From NCBI GenBank assembly GCA_003993805.1, contig RSEF01000002.1:68731704-68795703 (forward strand): DNA of 64,000 nucleotides, written 5' to 3'. Below the pieces are notes generated by a model. That model made no database searches, was not told the DNA's origin, and saw only the letters and a program-made list of their open reading frames with translations. Within the stretch, counting starts at the first letter, position 1, and every line of letters starts with the position of its first letter. Source of the stretch: Himantopus leucocephalus (lineage: Eukaryota; Chordata; Aves; Charadriiformes; Recurvirostridae). Shown here piece by piece: positions 13,421-26,347 of the stretch. Both the position numbers and the translations under genes were made by a program.

Positions 13421-15113
13421 GTCTACTCCTCTGCTCTATTTTTTGAGCCTAATTCATTAAACACAAGTGACATTACCCAAGCAAAGAGTTTGCACTAATG
13501 GTCGTTACTAGTAGTTAACTTATTAACTGGTAAGCTTCCAATAAGCAAAAATAGCTCTAAAGCACAGTGATTAACATTCCTCCTGGTATAACTATTAAAA
13601 ACTTGTATTCTTTAAATTATACAATTAGCACTGCAATATTAAGGTTGTATTGAAAAGGTCTGTGACCAGTGCATGACTGAGCAATAGTGTTGGAAAACCT
13701 GTTTCCTGGCAGTTAATACTTTATTTTCCATCAATCCGGGCCTTAGGAAGTAGTATATTTGATTTATATTGAAAAGAGAGGTGACCTTGAACACTGATAT
13801 TTGGTAATAATATCCTCGTGCTCAAAGAGGGGAAAGATTGCACCACCCTTTAATAATAGTTGAAAGCAATGAGGTTTCACGCAGCCAATTCTATCAGTCC
13901 GCCCAGCTTCCATCCTTTCTGCAATGCAATCCACCTCCCCCTTCTCACCACCCCAAAGCAAGAAATAAGCCATTGAAATCAGGGTGGCTGGGAGGAAGAC
14001 TCCTGTGATTCCCAGTGAGATAAGATACTATTAACTCAGTGAAGAGTTAAATTTCTAATAGTGACGATGGACCAGTAAAGAAAACATCCAAACACCAGAA
14101 GGTGCATAATTCATCAAAGCACTCTTTGAACCACCAGAGAAGGTATCATAAAATGTAAATGTTTATATTACAAATATATACTTAAGAAGAGGAAAACATA
14201 AACATGTATACAGACTCTAATCTCATAAAAAGTAAGAGACCTAGAAAACCAGAAGATTTACAAAAACATACACTCAAGACTGCCACTTGAACTCACACTA
14301 TAACAAGAAAGGTGGACAGCAGGCTATGCTGAGCATCACAGTTAATTCTGTTTGTTCAAAGGTTTTCAAGGTAATTATTTATTTAGAACTGAGAATACTT
14401 AAAATTTAAAGGTAAACCAAGAAACTCTCAAGTTTTGCTTTAAGAACAATTTAGTGAGAGAGATGTATAATTTTGTTCCTGTAAGAAGTCTGGTGGAAAG
14501 TATTCTAGAGGTACTGCTCTTTGCTTATCTAGCTTGCAGTCACAACTTTGTAGTCACACTCAAACTGAGCTCCCCTGTGCCTGATCAGGTATACAGAATC
14601 TGCTAGCCGTATACAATCACACCTCGGATTCCACTGCAGTTGCTAATGTTCTCGGAATTCATCTCACCACAGGCAGTACCACACCATGAAACGTACTCTA
14701 GAGTTTGCTGCCTGCCTTACATTTTCCTGAGATATGGAAAAAAGCAACGAATTATATATGTTGCATTCTAAAAATAAGAGAAACAGAAAAGATCTAAATG
14801 ACGGGTAATGTCCTGTTGGGTTTTTTATATCAGTCTCCAATAGCCATTAAAATTCTGCAAAACAGAGTAATTTACTTGCTGAGTTTCTACTGAAACAGAG
14901 TAATTCTCATTTTAAGCTTTCAATCTAAATAGTTGCATAGGTTTTGGGTGGTTTGGTTGTTTTTTTTTTTTTCATGAAAATGGCTAATGGAATACTGCCT
15001 CACAGTTACCAGATGACACTGAGGAAAAAAAATAAATCACTGGCTAGGACTGGAAATAACATTCCCATGGAAAACAACAGTGAGTTTCTAAAGCTGCATA
15101 GGTGGGGACCATT

Positions 15114-15127
15114 AGCCCCCTGGTGGG
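15114..15127 (-). promoter_or_regulatory. candidate CTCF-type site
   Basis: On the minus strand this reads CCCACCAGGGGGCT, flanked by TAATGG. By eye it matches 12 of 13 positions of the consensus CCASYAGRKGGCR. Such sites organise chromatin loops in vertebrates. A weight-matrix score is needed, since G/C-rich 13-mers of this kind also arise by chance. Confidence 0.5.
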
Positions 15128-16854
15128 CTTAAACTTCAAATTGAATCACAAGAAGAGGAAGCAGCTGTAATAGTAAATCAGCAACAACAGGAATAACTGT
15201 CTCATCGGGTCTCCGATCCGGGTGTTGAACAACAAGCAACGGGAACAATTCATGCTGAGAGCACCAAGGACGTAGTCTTAGTATGGAGGGGGTGGGGGGG
15301 AAGGCAGGGCTGGAGAACACCTGTACTGTGGGAGAATGTTCACTTCCCATTTTCAGGCTGACAAAATGGATCTTCAAATACTGAAAGCTGCTATGAGTGC
15401 TAAGTATTTACAAGTATGGTAAAGCAACTCCGTACACAACTGTGTGTGATAGAGGTTTGGTATCAACTGTTATTAGGCTGTTTATTCTAGCCCTTTGCAT
15501 CCTGAGTTTAGGAGTCTAAACTGACACCAGGTAAGAGGAGAACAAAACCAGACCTCCCAAACAGTAGTAATAAAGTGAACCAACACTTCCTATTTTCACT
15601 CAACCCCCTTCCCCTCCAAACTCCAGCCCTATGTAGGACCCTATTTAAATCCACTGTCTAATCACATACAGGATTTTTTTCCTTTCTTTTGCAGTGAGCC
15701 TCAATAGATCATTCACCATTCTGCTACTGGATAATTTTGGTGCTAATAAAAGCAAGCTGATTTTTTAAACAAGAAAATTGATCCAAACTGCAGAGCTTAG
15801 ACGTGCAAACTCAGAGCATTTGTTACAGTATTAAGGCCAATTATCATTATATTCAAGTAATTACAAGTCTGCCTTTGGTCACAGCTCACAGTTTATTTCT
15901 CACTCTGCCATCACTACCCAGCACAAAAGAGTAACCTCAACTGCTGGTTTCTGAGCTCTGCTCTGCTGTGACTGGAGATGACTGAGAATGAAAAATGTTG
16001 GAAAAAAAGAAAAGGTTCCAAGTAAATGAAAGTGGTTCTAAGCCTATTCCTTCTCCAATGTCTCAATATAAAGAATACTTATGGCAGATTATCTGACATG
16101 GGTTTTAACTTTATTTTTGTGGGGCAGTCTAAACAATCCTTGTCATAAAGAAGACAAGAAATCCTACAGTTGTCACCTTTATGAGATATGTGCATTTTTA
16201 TTTGAGAGACCACTTGAAATGATTCATTTCTTTAATAAAAAATTTCTAGCACTTTTCATTTTGCTTTGTTTTCATGCCACTATTGTAAACACTGTTTTCA
16301 GTGGTAGCATACATCTTTTAAATTCAAGGGAAATCTACTCCATCAAAAAAAAATAATTTACTTCAATCTACAAAAGTGTCTGAAGATGTTAAAATATCAG
16401 ACACTAATCCCACTGCAAATCTCCTATTTGTTAACCTGCTGTACTTTGTACAAATGAAATTCAATGACAAAATCCCCTTATTTTTTCTTCTCCTTCCCTT
16501 TGTCTCATTCTTCTCTTTCCTGTGAGGTTTTCTAATGCGAACAGGAGTAGCTTCTCCAGCAGCACAATTCTCTGCAGGCTGCCTCAGTAGGAGACCCCCA
16601 ATGCTGACCTTCTCAGTAGCCGCATATGCTTATCAATAACTGCCTGACCTCCTTGCTATTCCTTCTCCAACGGTGAATTCTTACAGCAACCTGCAGTGCT
16701 GTACAGACCGCAGAAATACTGCTCTCACTGCACCACAGAAGTCTGAAAGACCATTTGCCAAGGGGAGGTCTGACTTAAATGTTTGTCAAAAATTGCCTGC
16801 AGGCTTGAGGACAATCAATCTGACCCTGCCACTCCTGATAACACCCTTTGAATT

Positions 16855-16869
16855 AAAAAAAAAAAAAAA
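16855..16869 (+). repeat. A15 homopolymer
   Basis: Fifteen A are followed after TTT by a second A8 run. I see no retroposon body upstream, so I call it simple sequence and not a poly(A) tail. Confidence 0.8.
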
Positions 16870-17385
16870 TTTAAAAAAAATAATCACAGCCAAAGACAGA
16901 GATAGGCTTGGAAAAAACAGATTCACTTTGAATCTGCTCATTGTTCAGAATGAGCTTACCCTACATAAATTCATTTTCTCTTCAATTACTTGAGTTTCCC
17001 CTTATTTATTCAGCATGGATTTTACAGTCACTACTTCCATACTTGATGCAGGGCATGTGCCAGATTACTTTGCTGAATCAGTGCCTTAACTGAGAAACTA
17101 TGTAGACATCTGTGTACGTACCATATTCACTGTATCAACCTGAATATAATGCAAGTTTGAATGGAAATTTGGAGGAATCAAATTCCTTCTCTCCTTCTGA
17201 AGTACTCTGCAAGCATTGATTCACCGCTTAAAGACACTTTAAGCGTCCAGGCCTCCTCTTAGACAGGCAGCCCAACCATACGTGTTACCTCTGAAAGATT
17301 CCATTGCAGGGACTTCCTGAAAGAGTGTATTAAACCGGGAGCAACTCACTGGTGCTAATGGAGGTTAGGAAGGATTAGTTTCCAG

Positions 17386-17447
17386 TTCACCAAGAACTAT
17401 TTGACCTGTATACATTGTTCTTCACCAAGAACTATTTGACCTGTATA
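17386..17447 (+). repeat. 27-bp direct repeat, period 35
   Basis: A 27-base segment starting ttcaccaagaactatttgac at 17386 recurs exactly at 17421. Eight bases separate the two copies. It looks like a recent local duplication. It lies in a 133-codon open frame that has no recognisable product. Confidence 0.95.
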
Positions 17448-18423
17448 TATGAGGAGCTTCTACAGGAGAGAGAGAATGGATTAACACACAATCCTGTACA
17501 AACACATCCTATCCCAGACTCGAAAAGTAACTCACACCTAACTGTCACAGTTAGAAACCACAGGACATCTGGCAAGAACATGATGACAAAAAATAGACTG
17601 AAGACAGTCAAAAAGACAGGTCTAGGTACAGAGCTGGTGAAAGAGGCAAGCTGTCAGGATCAATCATCTAAAGGATCAACGTTTTTTCTGTACTTTGGAA
17701 AGTGTGGGTCAGCTTATGATTCAGCAATATATCATTCAGATGAATGTAGTACTGCAGGTCTGCTTACAACATACTACATACAAACTGGTCCCATCAAAGT
17801 CTCATTTTTACTTTGAGGGACAAAGCTCTAGATATGTGACTCTCAGCCTGACTTTCTACAGGATCTTTATTATGCCCAAACATATACTCTCTTTCAAAAG
17901 ATCTGTTTTTTTACCCTTCTGGACAGTCTTAAGGAAGTGAGAGACAGTTGTCCGCTCCTGCTTTCTTAATGTTTGCCACAAGTGGCAGAGCAAGATCTGA
18001 ATGGCGTCATGAATGTTGACTGACCTACTGGAATGCAACGCTTGGAGAAATTACCAGATCCCCAAAACTCCTGTTAAAAGAGAAAGCCTAGCAAAAGGAT
18101 GACTGGCTTAACCAACCCTTCACGGCACAGGACGAAGTAATGGCTGGCTGAGTGGCCAAGAAAGTCTGTTCAGCATTAGTGCACTTCAAAATGAGAACCA
18201 GAAAAATATTTCTCTGAATTTTCACTATTAGAGTCATAATCAATAGTTTCTAAATCTCTTTAACAGCATAAATTGCTTTGAAGCATTGATTAATATTACA
18301 TAAAGACCTGCTACACACAGTGACTTAATTTAAAAGCCCGAACAAATTCCATTTTATGTGGTCATCAGGAAAGCCAAGAGGTAAAGACAATTCTGCACAC
18401 ATGGTGAAAATCTCTTTTCGTGG

Positions 18424-19893
18424 GATCACAGTATAGGTTAGGTTGCAAGGGACCTCTGGAGGTCAGCTAGTCCAATCTCCTGCTCAAATCAGGTCCAATT
18501 AGACGAGACTGCTCAGGCCCTTGTGCAGTTGTGTTTTGAATATTTCCAAGGACAGAAGTACCGCAGCCACTTTGGGTAATCTGTTCCAATATTTGACCAC
18601 CACTTAGACAGCACTAAGATCTCCTCCTAGCTTTCTCTTCAAAAGCTCGACAAACCCATCTCTCATATGTCATGTGCTCCATCCTCATAATCATTTCAGT
18701 GGCCCTCTGCTGAATTGATCCAGTACATCACTAAGCCTTGTCCCGGGGTGCCCAAAATTGGACAGAGCACTCTCTCCATGAGGTCTCGTAATTGCCAAAT
18801 ACGAGGCACTAGTCAATCCCCTGGGCCTGCGGCTGCGCTCTTGCTAATAGCCTCTAGGACACAGTTGATAACTCCAAAGTGGTTTCACTGCTGACTCATG
18901 TACATCAACTTGCCCAGAGGAACTCCAAAGTCTGCAAAGCTGCTTTCCAGCCGGTCAGCTCTCCGCATCCATACTGCAGCATGGTGTTATTTTGTCCTGA
19001 ATTCAGGACACTCTACTTGCCTTTGTTGAACTTCATGGAGTTACTGTCAGTCCATTTCTCCAGATGGTTGAGGTCCCTTGCAATATTAGCCCTACCCTCC
19101 AGCCAGTCCCTAATTTGGTATCATCTCCCAAATTGCTTAAAATGCACTCTATCTCACTGTCCACACTATTAATAAAGACATGAAATACTGTCCCCAGTAC
19201 CAATTCCTGCAAAACACCATTAGTAACTACCAGCCAGACTTTATACCATAGGTCACCACCCTGTGAGTCTGGCAGTCCAGCAAATTCTTTCAGCCACCTT
19301 ACCATCCCTAGCCAGTCCACACCTCACCAATCTAAGAATATTATGAGAGACTATGCTGAAGACCTAGCCCAATTCAAGGTAACCCCCCCTCAACGCCAAA
19401 ACAAAACAGAAAACCCCAAAACAACAACAAAAAAAATCCTCCACCCCTACCCCTGAAAAACAAACAAAAAACCCCCAAACAACCTCCTCCCCCCCCAAAA
19501 AAAATCCCCAAACTAATACACCCCAAAACACCAAAACTCCATAGCTTTCCTCTCCTCCACAAAGCCAGATATCCTGTCAGAAAAGTCACTGAGGCCAGTC
19601 ACAAGATTTGCCGTTGGCAAATGTATGCTAGCTGTTCCCAAACACCCTCTTGTCCTTCATGTGCCTAGAAGTGGCTTCCAGAAGGGTTTGCCCCATAGAG
19701 AGTTTGGTTCAGCGGCTCCATAGTTCCCTAGATCCCCCTTCTTGCTCTTCCCGAAGGGCACGGTGACATTTCCCTTTTTCCAGTCATCAAGCATCTCCCC
19801 TGGTTGCCATGCCCTTTGAATGATGAGAGAGAACAGCCTCATAATGACATCAGCCGGCACTCTCAGCACACTTGGATGCTCCTCATTGCAGGA
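18424..19893 (-). mobile_element. CR1 LINE, old 5'-truncated copy
   Basis: The sense strand is minus. From high to low coordinates one can follow CR1 ORF2. Reverse-transcriptase finger text (DDWKKGNVTVPF, then GDLGNY) lies around 19.75 kb. A segment like the usual '...GACAAGAGGGTG...' follows near 19.65 kb. The palm region reads as FINSVDSEIECILSNLGDDTK near 19.15 kb, where CR1 normally has FADDTK. The distal ORF2 and 3' end lead to a tail near 18.42 kb (GACCTCCAGAGGTCCC). Frameshifts and stops abound, and the catalytic YxDD-type motif reads GDD, so it is dead. The 5' half of the element is missing. An A/C-rich block (plus strand) interrupts it. Confidence 0.92.
19382..19540. repeat. A/C-rich (T/G-rich in element sense) expansion inside CR1 ORF2
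   Basis: Between recognisable CR1 segments ending near 19381 and resuming near 19541, about 159 bp consists almost only of A and C on the plus strand (CCCCAAAACAACAACAAAAA and similar). In related CR1 copies I recall only a few tens of ordinary coding bases here. It is therefore a replacement or expansion by simple sequence. Confidence 0.75.
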
Positions 19894-22370
19894 TTATTTC
19901 TATTACTTCTGGATGTTGGCCTGCAGTACAAAAACTACAGCTATGTTTTGTAAGTGCTTAGTTCAGTACGAGTCTTTAAAGCAGTTGTGGTTTCTACTAC
20001 CCACAGGATGACACATATATTAGAGTGCTTAGGAAACGAACACACTAACTTTTATGGTCTACGTATTTTTCAGAATGTGTTTGGGAAGTAATATGAAGTG
20101 ACATACAGACCAAGTTACACTGACTCAAATTATTCCACCTATGTAGGATAATGTATTATTTTAAAAGTAGAACACTCAACAGTATCACTTTGGCAGATTC
20201 TGTTTTGCAGTGTTGTCTACTACACTTAGCAACAAAATTCAAGACATTTTTTCTTTCTCCTTGCCAAAATGCTTAATTTAAGTAAACGTTTGCACACACA
20301 AATGATTAAAGTTCTCATGTATTTATATACATGCTATACATTAGTATATATTCATGGTATGAAATTCTCAAACTATATTGAAGCCATAACAGCAATTTGA
20401 TTTAAAGGATCACCTACCACAGACATAATGTAGGTACTTGCAACAAATTCCTGATTCTGCAAACTAATGGATAAAAGTTTGGGCTATATTTGCAAACTCC
20501 AAAATGGAAAAACTAATCGTGCCATGGACTTCCTTGCCTTTTCTGACAATTGCTTTTTCAAAAGTATGAAACATCCCTTGAATTTTGGTTAGATTGAATT
20601 ATCTTTCCAAAAAGTAAAACATGCTATCTCACTTACTTATAAATAATAAGTTGTAATCAGAGATTAAACGAACTTTGATGCAAAAGAGCTCGAGAAACAG
20701 CTTATGAAGCTCAGTACAAAGGAGCGCAAGAAACAGCTTGATTCTATTCCAATGAAAATGTGCTGACATATTTAAAAATTTTTGTTTTATACATTTTTTT
20801 CCCCCTCAAAGTGCATTCATATTTCTTGTGTTATTTTTTGTAATTTACAAAGTCAAATCAGAGCTGGACCACAGTAAAAAAAGTACCAAGCATTAGGACT
20901 ACACAATAAGAACTTTTCTTAATTACTTTTAAGTTATAATAACAAAACGTTCTGGTTTTTCACAAAATTAAAAACCAAAACCTCCCTCTTGGCCCCAACA
21001 ACAAAACATATGCACACACTTCTACTACCACCTTTCACATTTATTTTTAGGGTTACTTTGGAAATTTTACCAAAACAACCACACACTGAAACAAAGAGTT
21101 CTGGCCCAGCTACCTATCTACTCTTTAGTAACAACAAGCTAACTTTAATGTAAGGATACTCTACCATCCCCTTTATATTTAGATGTGAAGTATGATAGAA
21201 GAATCTAATAGCCATATGATTAACAGTGGCTTTCCATTTTATCTTCTGTGGTTATGAAAGTGGAAGCTACAAACATATATACATTATTCAAGATTTTCCT
21301 TTTCAGAAGTCATGCATCTGAAAGATGAAACTGATGAAACTGTTTAGAACATGGGTCCACTGAACAGGCTTATTTATCTAAATTCATTGCATAAAAGTCT
21401 TGAAAACAGAACTGCTCCTCTTGCAGCAGATGTTTCACCATCAAGGCTTTTACAAAGGAAGATTACTACCTGTGACTGTTAAAGGGGTTTAGCAGTTTTA
21501 CGATTTATATCAAATACTGTTTCTTTTGCTCACTTCTGAGACTATACTGATAAGCAAAGGATAGTATTTTGATATGAGGAGTACTTTGAAACAAGGAATA
21601 AGAAAGCTTGTGACTGCAGTGGAAGTTTAGTTAAAATTATTCCTTCTTTCTATGGTATTAATAAAAAAAAAGTTATAAATAGAGATTTCCCACTAAAAAG
21701 CGTGCAGTAGATAGGGCCAACTGATCATTAAATACCAAAGACAGCATAAGAAGTTTCTCTCTCCCACAAAGCAAACCCTTGTCATTGCTTATAAAAGAGG
21801 TCATTCTACCCCTATAGGGACCTCTGTTCCTAATAGCTTACTGCCGGAGCACAAACTAGCAGCCCTGTCTTGCTTGTTTTGTAGCTATAGCACGTTAGCA
21901 AAGGGGACACGAAGGGGGGGAAGGAAAGGGAACAGTATAATAGGTCATGTGCTGCTGCAAACAGCATGATAGCTAAATTTATTATGAGTCCAGTTTCATT
22001 CTGTTAGAACAAGAGAGACTCCAAAGGGCATCAAGACAGTCAGGCCGCAGAAGTTTGCTCAGTGCCAACACTGCAGCATTATGCATCTTGCTTTCAAGAA
22101 GGATTAATGATACTATACATCACGATGATAAATTGGGTTTTGTAGCCAGTTTGAAGAGAAAGAGGAGGAAAGGATTTTGAAAAAACTGGAGGGAAAAAAC
22201 GGTAGTTGAATTCCATGAGTTGGTCCTGTTTCTCAGGTTGAGGGATGGGGAAGTTGTTCTTTAAGAGAGAAGTCTGTGCTTTTTCTGCTGGCCACCTGCC
22301 TATGACCCTCCTATTTCCAGGCATGTGTGTTAGCTACACAATGGCCTGTTTTGAAGGTTAGTTCTTGCAC

Positions 22371-22403
22371 AAATGAATGAATGAATGAATAAATAAATAA
22401 ATT
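22371..22403 (+). repeat. (AATG)n/(AATA)n microsatellite
   Basis: About four to five AATG units pass into three AATA units. This is a compound tetranucleotide repeat. Confidence 0.9.
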
Positions 22404-23269
22404 CCACTTAATCATTACACTTCCCAGCTGAAAAACGACAAAACCGAAATTTGCCATTGCATATACAGACATCCTACAAGAATTAAGTTGTTTTTCAGAG
22501 ACGGTAGACATCTATTGCCTAAGGTAACAGAATAAAAGTCTTACGTGTATTAATGATCAGGGACAGAATTAGCTGATGTTAATTTATTCAAGAAGCAAGT
22601 TCAATGACAGGCAATGGTATGCACATCAAGAAAATCAAGCATAAAGGACTGGGTGACCACACGTAATGGATTTTGCAAAAAGGGATTTAAACACAAAGGA
22701 CAGCTATTTCAGAAAACACTAGACAGGCACGAGTTTATTAGAGCTGTTGTTCTGCAGCCCTGTATACAGCATACAGCTATGCAGGTCCCTGAAGCGTGGA
22801 ATTATTGTTCTCAGTTCTATGCCTCACAAATACACTTTGTGAACTACTGATATGCTCATGCTATTCTTGTACTGTAAGCAGAGAGAGAGTACTAGACCCT
22901 CCACCAGAAGGGTCAGTCTAGCATTCCGTAGAAATACTCTTTAGCTACTGAAAAGAGAAAGAGCAAAATTTCCATAAACTTAAAAACTGAAGGACTATTA
23001 TTTCTATGCCTATTGTCAAAACACAAATGAGAAATCTGCTTCGAACTCTGAATTCAAAATGATGCATATGAGAAATCTTGTTTATGACTTAAGAATTCAT
23101 TGGGAAAAAAAAAGGGTAACGTGGCACTCATTATACCATACGCTCGCTGTTTTAAAACCAAAACATAGGGTATCGGTCTGCTGTAGATGAAGTATCAGAT
23201 GCAAAAGGTCACACGCTGCACAAATTCAAGGAAATGGTCATGAGCTGTAGGCATATTACAGGATGCAGT

Positions 23270-23450
23270 GCTAATTAATGGAGGCTTTTTACCGAGTATC
23301 CATCTCTGTAGTGCTAATGAGTTTGGATTAATTTAAACAACATGTTTTCATGGAAACTGATTAATTCTTGGGAAGTAACATGGCATACCAAGTTTCAATC
23401 ATTAAAAATGGTTGCAGCCAAGCTAAATAACTCCCTGAATCTGAGTTCAG
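23270..23450. promoter_or_regulatory. TAAT-rich stretch, possible conserved non-coding element
   Basis: It contains GCTAATTAATGG, GTGCTAATGAG, GGATTAATTTAAAC and CTGATTAATTC within 110 bp, followed by CAATCATTAAAAATGG. The density of homeodomain cores without tandem structure is typical of developmental enhancers. This is inference only; alignment to other birds and mammals would decide. Confidence 0.3.
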
Positions 23451-24309
23451 AAAGAGAATAAGTCATAAATTCTACAACAGCAGCTTGCACACAAGCTACC
23501 AGGGTAAAGATATTTGGAAACTCATGCTCCAGAAAGCATTCTCCTGCCCAAATATCTTGCATTTTCGAGAGCTGAATCCTATGGTCCTATTTCAGTCAAT
23601 GTTTCTGACTTTTTTTTTTAATAGATGAACAGCAAGAGTAGAAATAAAACACGTTTTGCGTATTTACAGATGTAATTTTTAAAATTACCTGAAAATCAGT
23701 TGGAAATAATTTGGGTTACAGTAAAATGTTGAAATTTTAAAATGTAATCAAAGAAAGAAGATAGCTTATGTCTGTCTTTGACTGAAAAGCTAACAATTTT
23801 TGCTCTGCTACATATCCTGGGATTAGGGGAGACATCTTTTAGAATGTTACATATTCTGATCACAACCCTCCCTTCCCCCCCAGAATTAAGAAGAAAGTAC
23901 TGTATAAGTGACAAATAGAACAGTGTCAAATCCTTTGTTATGAGCCAAGATATAGCAACATAAACCTCAAACGGCAATAGAGAATACAGATATACTTTAA
24001 CAGAAAAAGGTTTGTTTTGCTTTGTTTTTCAGCAATTCTCCTATATATCACAGTCATTTTACCTTAAAGTACTGAATCCTAAGGAAAAGACTAATTTTAA
24101 TTACAATTATTCTTTGTATAAAGTGAGAAAATAGCTCAAGAATCTGGCAAACTGCTATATCATAGAATAAACGGAAGCAGGGAAAACAGTAAGCAGGTGC
24201 AACTGACCATTCTGTGATTCTGTGCAAGGGCAAGGCAGTCGGCTAAACACAGAATGCACTTAGGGGACCCCAATTCCATAAGCCAGCAATACAGAGGGTT
24301 AATGTGTAA

Positions 24310-24331
24310 ATATATATATATATATATATAA
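24310..24331. repeat. (TA)n microsatellite
   Basis: About eleven TA units are followed by an A-rich run. On the minus strand it gives a YIYIYIYIYL frame that should not be taken for a protein. Confidence 0.95.
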
Positions 24332-24879
24332 AAAAAATATTTCCAAGGATGATAATCCTTATCGATAGTTACCTCCTGACGATAGCGCAGATAACACCAT
24401 TCATTCATTAAGAATAATATGGCCTGTATCTGCAAGCATGTCAACTTGTTGCTATACCTGACTATAAGCAAAAACAGTTAAGCAGCAAGTCAACAAGTAA
24501 CATCAAAACTAGAGGTGGTACTTCTTTTTTTCAAGAGAAAAACAATAATCAGGGAAATATACACTAGAAATTAGATAGTCTACAGATAGAAGTAACATCA
24601 TAATACCCTGATTTCTGTCAAAACCTTCCTCTAATGTTCAATATTACTGAAAATATTTTCTCAAATGGATGGTCTTTTCTCTGCAACTCTAAACGGGTCA
24701 ACTTGACCAAAAAGGAGAATGCTTGTATAGCACTAGCAATGTAATTTCCCTAATTCTAAATCATGAAGTCGTTTAAGCATATCTGCTGAATTCTCACTGA
24801 GTTCCCAGAACCTCTTTGGTGTGTAATCACCTTAATCTAAATTTATTTAAAGTATTTAGTGATATACCACCAAAATATA

Positions 24880-25090
24880 TCATAATCAGAATGCAATTAA
24901 AATCTGTTGAAGAAGTCCACAGGGAGGTCAAAGTGAAATCATTCGAGGGTTTTGAAGGATATTAATGAATTTTTGTCATACAGATTAATGCCCATTAAGG
25001 TCTCATTCTAAACCATAATTTACCTGTTGATGAACTTATTACATGTCAATGTAGGAACATGAATTAAAACCAAATTAAGAGAGAGAAGCT
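24880..25090. promoter_or_regulatory. possible conserved non-coding element
   Basis: This is non-repetitive sequence with ATGCAATTAAAATC, ATATTAATGAAT, AGATTAATGCCCATTAAGG and CATAATTTACC. It resembles the TAAT-rich enhancers of gene-desert introns. I rely on composition and motif clustering alone. Confidence 0.27.
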
Positions 25091-26347
25091 TCTATTTGGG
25101 AATCTTTATCAAAAGAATATCCAAAGTATAATTACTGAATCTTTTCAAGACTAAAATTCAAGCAAGAGCCTAGTCACTCAGAAAGCCAGTTTATTATTAC
25201 ACCTATTAAAAAAACACTGAGCATATGACATTAGGAAAAAAAACTTTAAAAAAAATTATTGAAATGATCTAATAATATCCCTATTTGTTAAATAGTTTTT
25301 CTTTAAAGACTTGGTAGAAGTCTGTAACTTATACAAGTTTACCTTTGTCTTCATTTAAAATTTTCTGTAATGTGTTCCTTATACTTATTACCAACACTTC
25401 TACAATCTATATTTAGCTCTGAAAGATACAAACCAGCAATGTAATTTGAGGAAAAAATTTATAAAGGTATTGAACTTCACAAATCTTACAACAGCTGCTC
25501 AGTTGCATTAACTGCTAGAAAGCCATCATTAGGGAAATCATGATAAAAAAATAATAAACTTGCCTTAAAGACTTCTTTAATGAGTTATCCCTAACACTAC
25601 AAGATCACATTTCGCTTCAAACTGGGTAATTGCATTTCAAATACGACTACTCTGCACAGCAGTTTTAATGGCTGAGGAATAGTGATGTTATTATTTTTTC
25701 TTTTGTTTCTCGAGATGACTTTTCCATCAGCGGTACTTTTCCTCATTCTATGAAGAGTTCAGTTTTAGGAGACTCATCCAACCTGTAATGGGCATGCTGG
25801 AGCACCAGTTTACAGGTGGTTGAAGAGAGAATGTGTATTTTATTTTAGAAAGGAGAGGGGCACGAAGGGAACGTCAGGTTCCAAAGTCTGACTGTAGTGT
25901 GTCCACATGTGCTAAGGAACCAGTCACTGGGACAGGAACACACAAAACACCACACCAGTTAGGGTGAGTGGTGCAATTTGTCTAGTATGGCACTCCTGCC
26001 AATGACCGCTGCTTACCAGATGTTTCAACAGGCACAGGAAAAACCGTTTGGAGAAAAACTCTTCCGGGCAGCAGCAGTTCAGTCAGTCTTACATAAAATC
26101 TTCGCAAGTCAAGCATGAAAAGGAAAATCCTTTGAATAGCATACCCATCAGGTATGTCTTTTCTGAACAAGCACAAAATCTTGTGAATTCTCTTACTGCC
26201 AAGTGCTATTCATATTATATGATTTTGTTCAATTTGATTATAGAAGCTGCAACAGGCAGTGATACTAGGAAAACAATTCATTGTACATAAGTTTCAGGCC
26301 AAAGAGTCAGAAGTACTGAGGGAGGTTTTTCTTTTGTTGCCACTACT

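Larger units (their letters stand above)
13421..17385. other. intronic DNA, nothing recognised apart from marked sites
   Basis: AT-rich sequence without a gene, RNA gene or transposon that I can name. It includes a T13 run at about 14960-14972, the CTCF-like motif near 15.12 kb and an A15 run at 16855-16869. A 106-codon frame through the A-rich tract looks spurious. Confidence 0.6.
19894..26347. other. intronic DNA, simple repeats only
   Basis: AT-rich non-coding sequence without a recognised gene. It contains an imperfect repeat of GAGAAACAGCTT / AAGAAACAGCTT at about 20.68-20.74 kb, an AATG/AATA repeat near 22.37 kb, a TA repeat at 24.31 kb and TAAT-rich stretches near 23.3 and 24.9 kb that could be regulatory. 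Confidence 0.6.

Noticed and set aside
17415..17816. 133-codon open frame on the plus strand
   Set aside because: No known motif, and its start falls within a recent 35-bp-period duplication. Chance is likely.
19033..19869. Minus-strand frames resembling reverse transcriptase as a possible gene
   Set aside because: They are fragments of a decayed CR1 ORF2 with frameshifts and a simple-sequence interruption, not a functional gene.
24160..24225. CATAGAATAAAC and CCATTCTGTGATTCTGTG as a possible CR1 tail
   Set aside because: The words resemble CR1 ends but point in opposite directions and have no CR1 body beside them.
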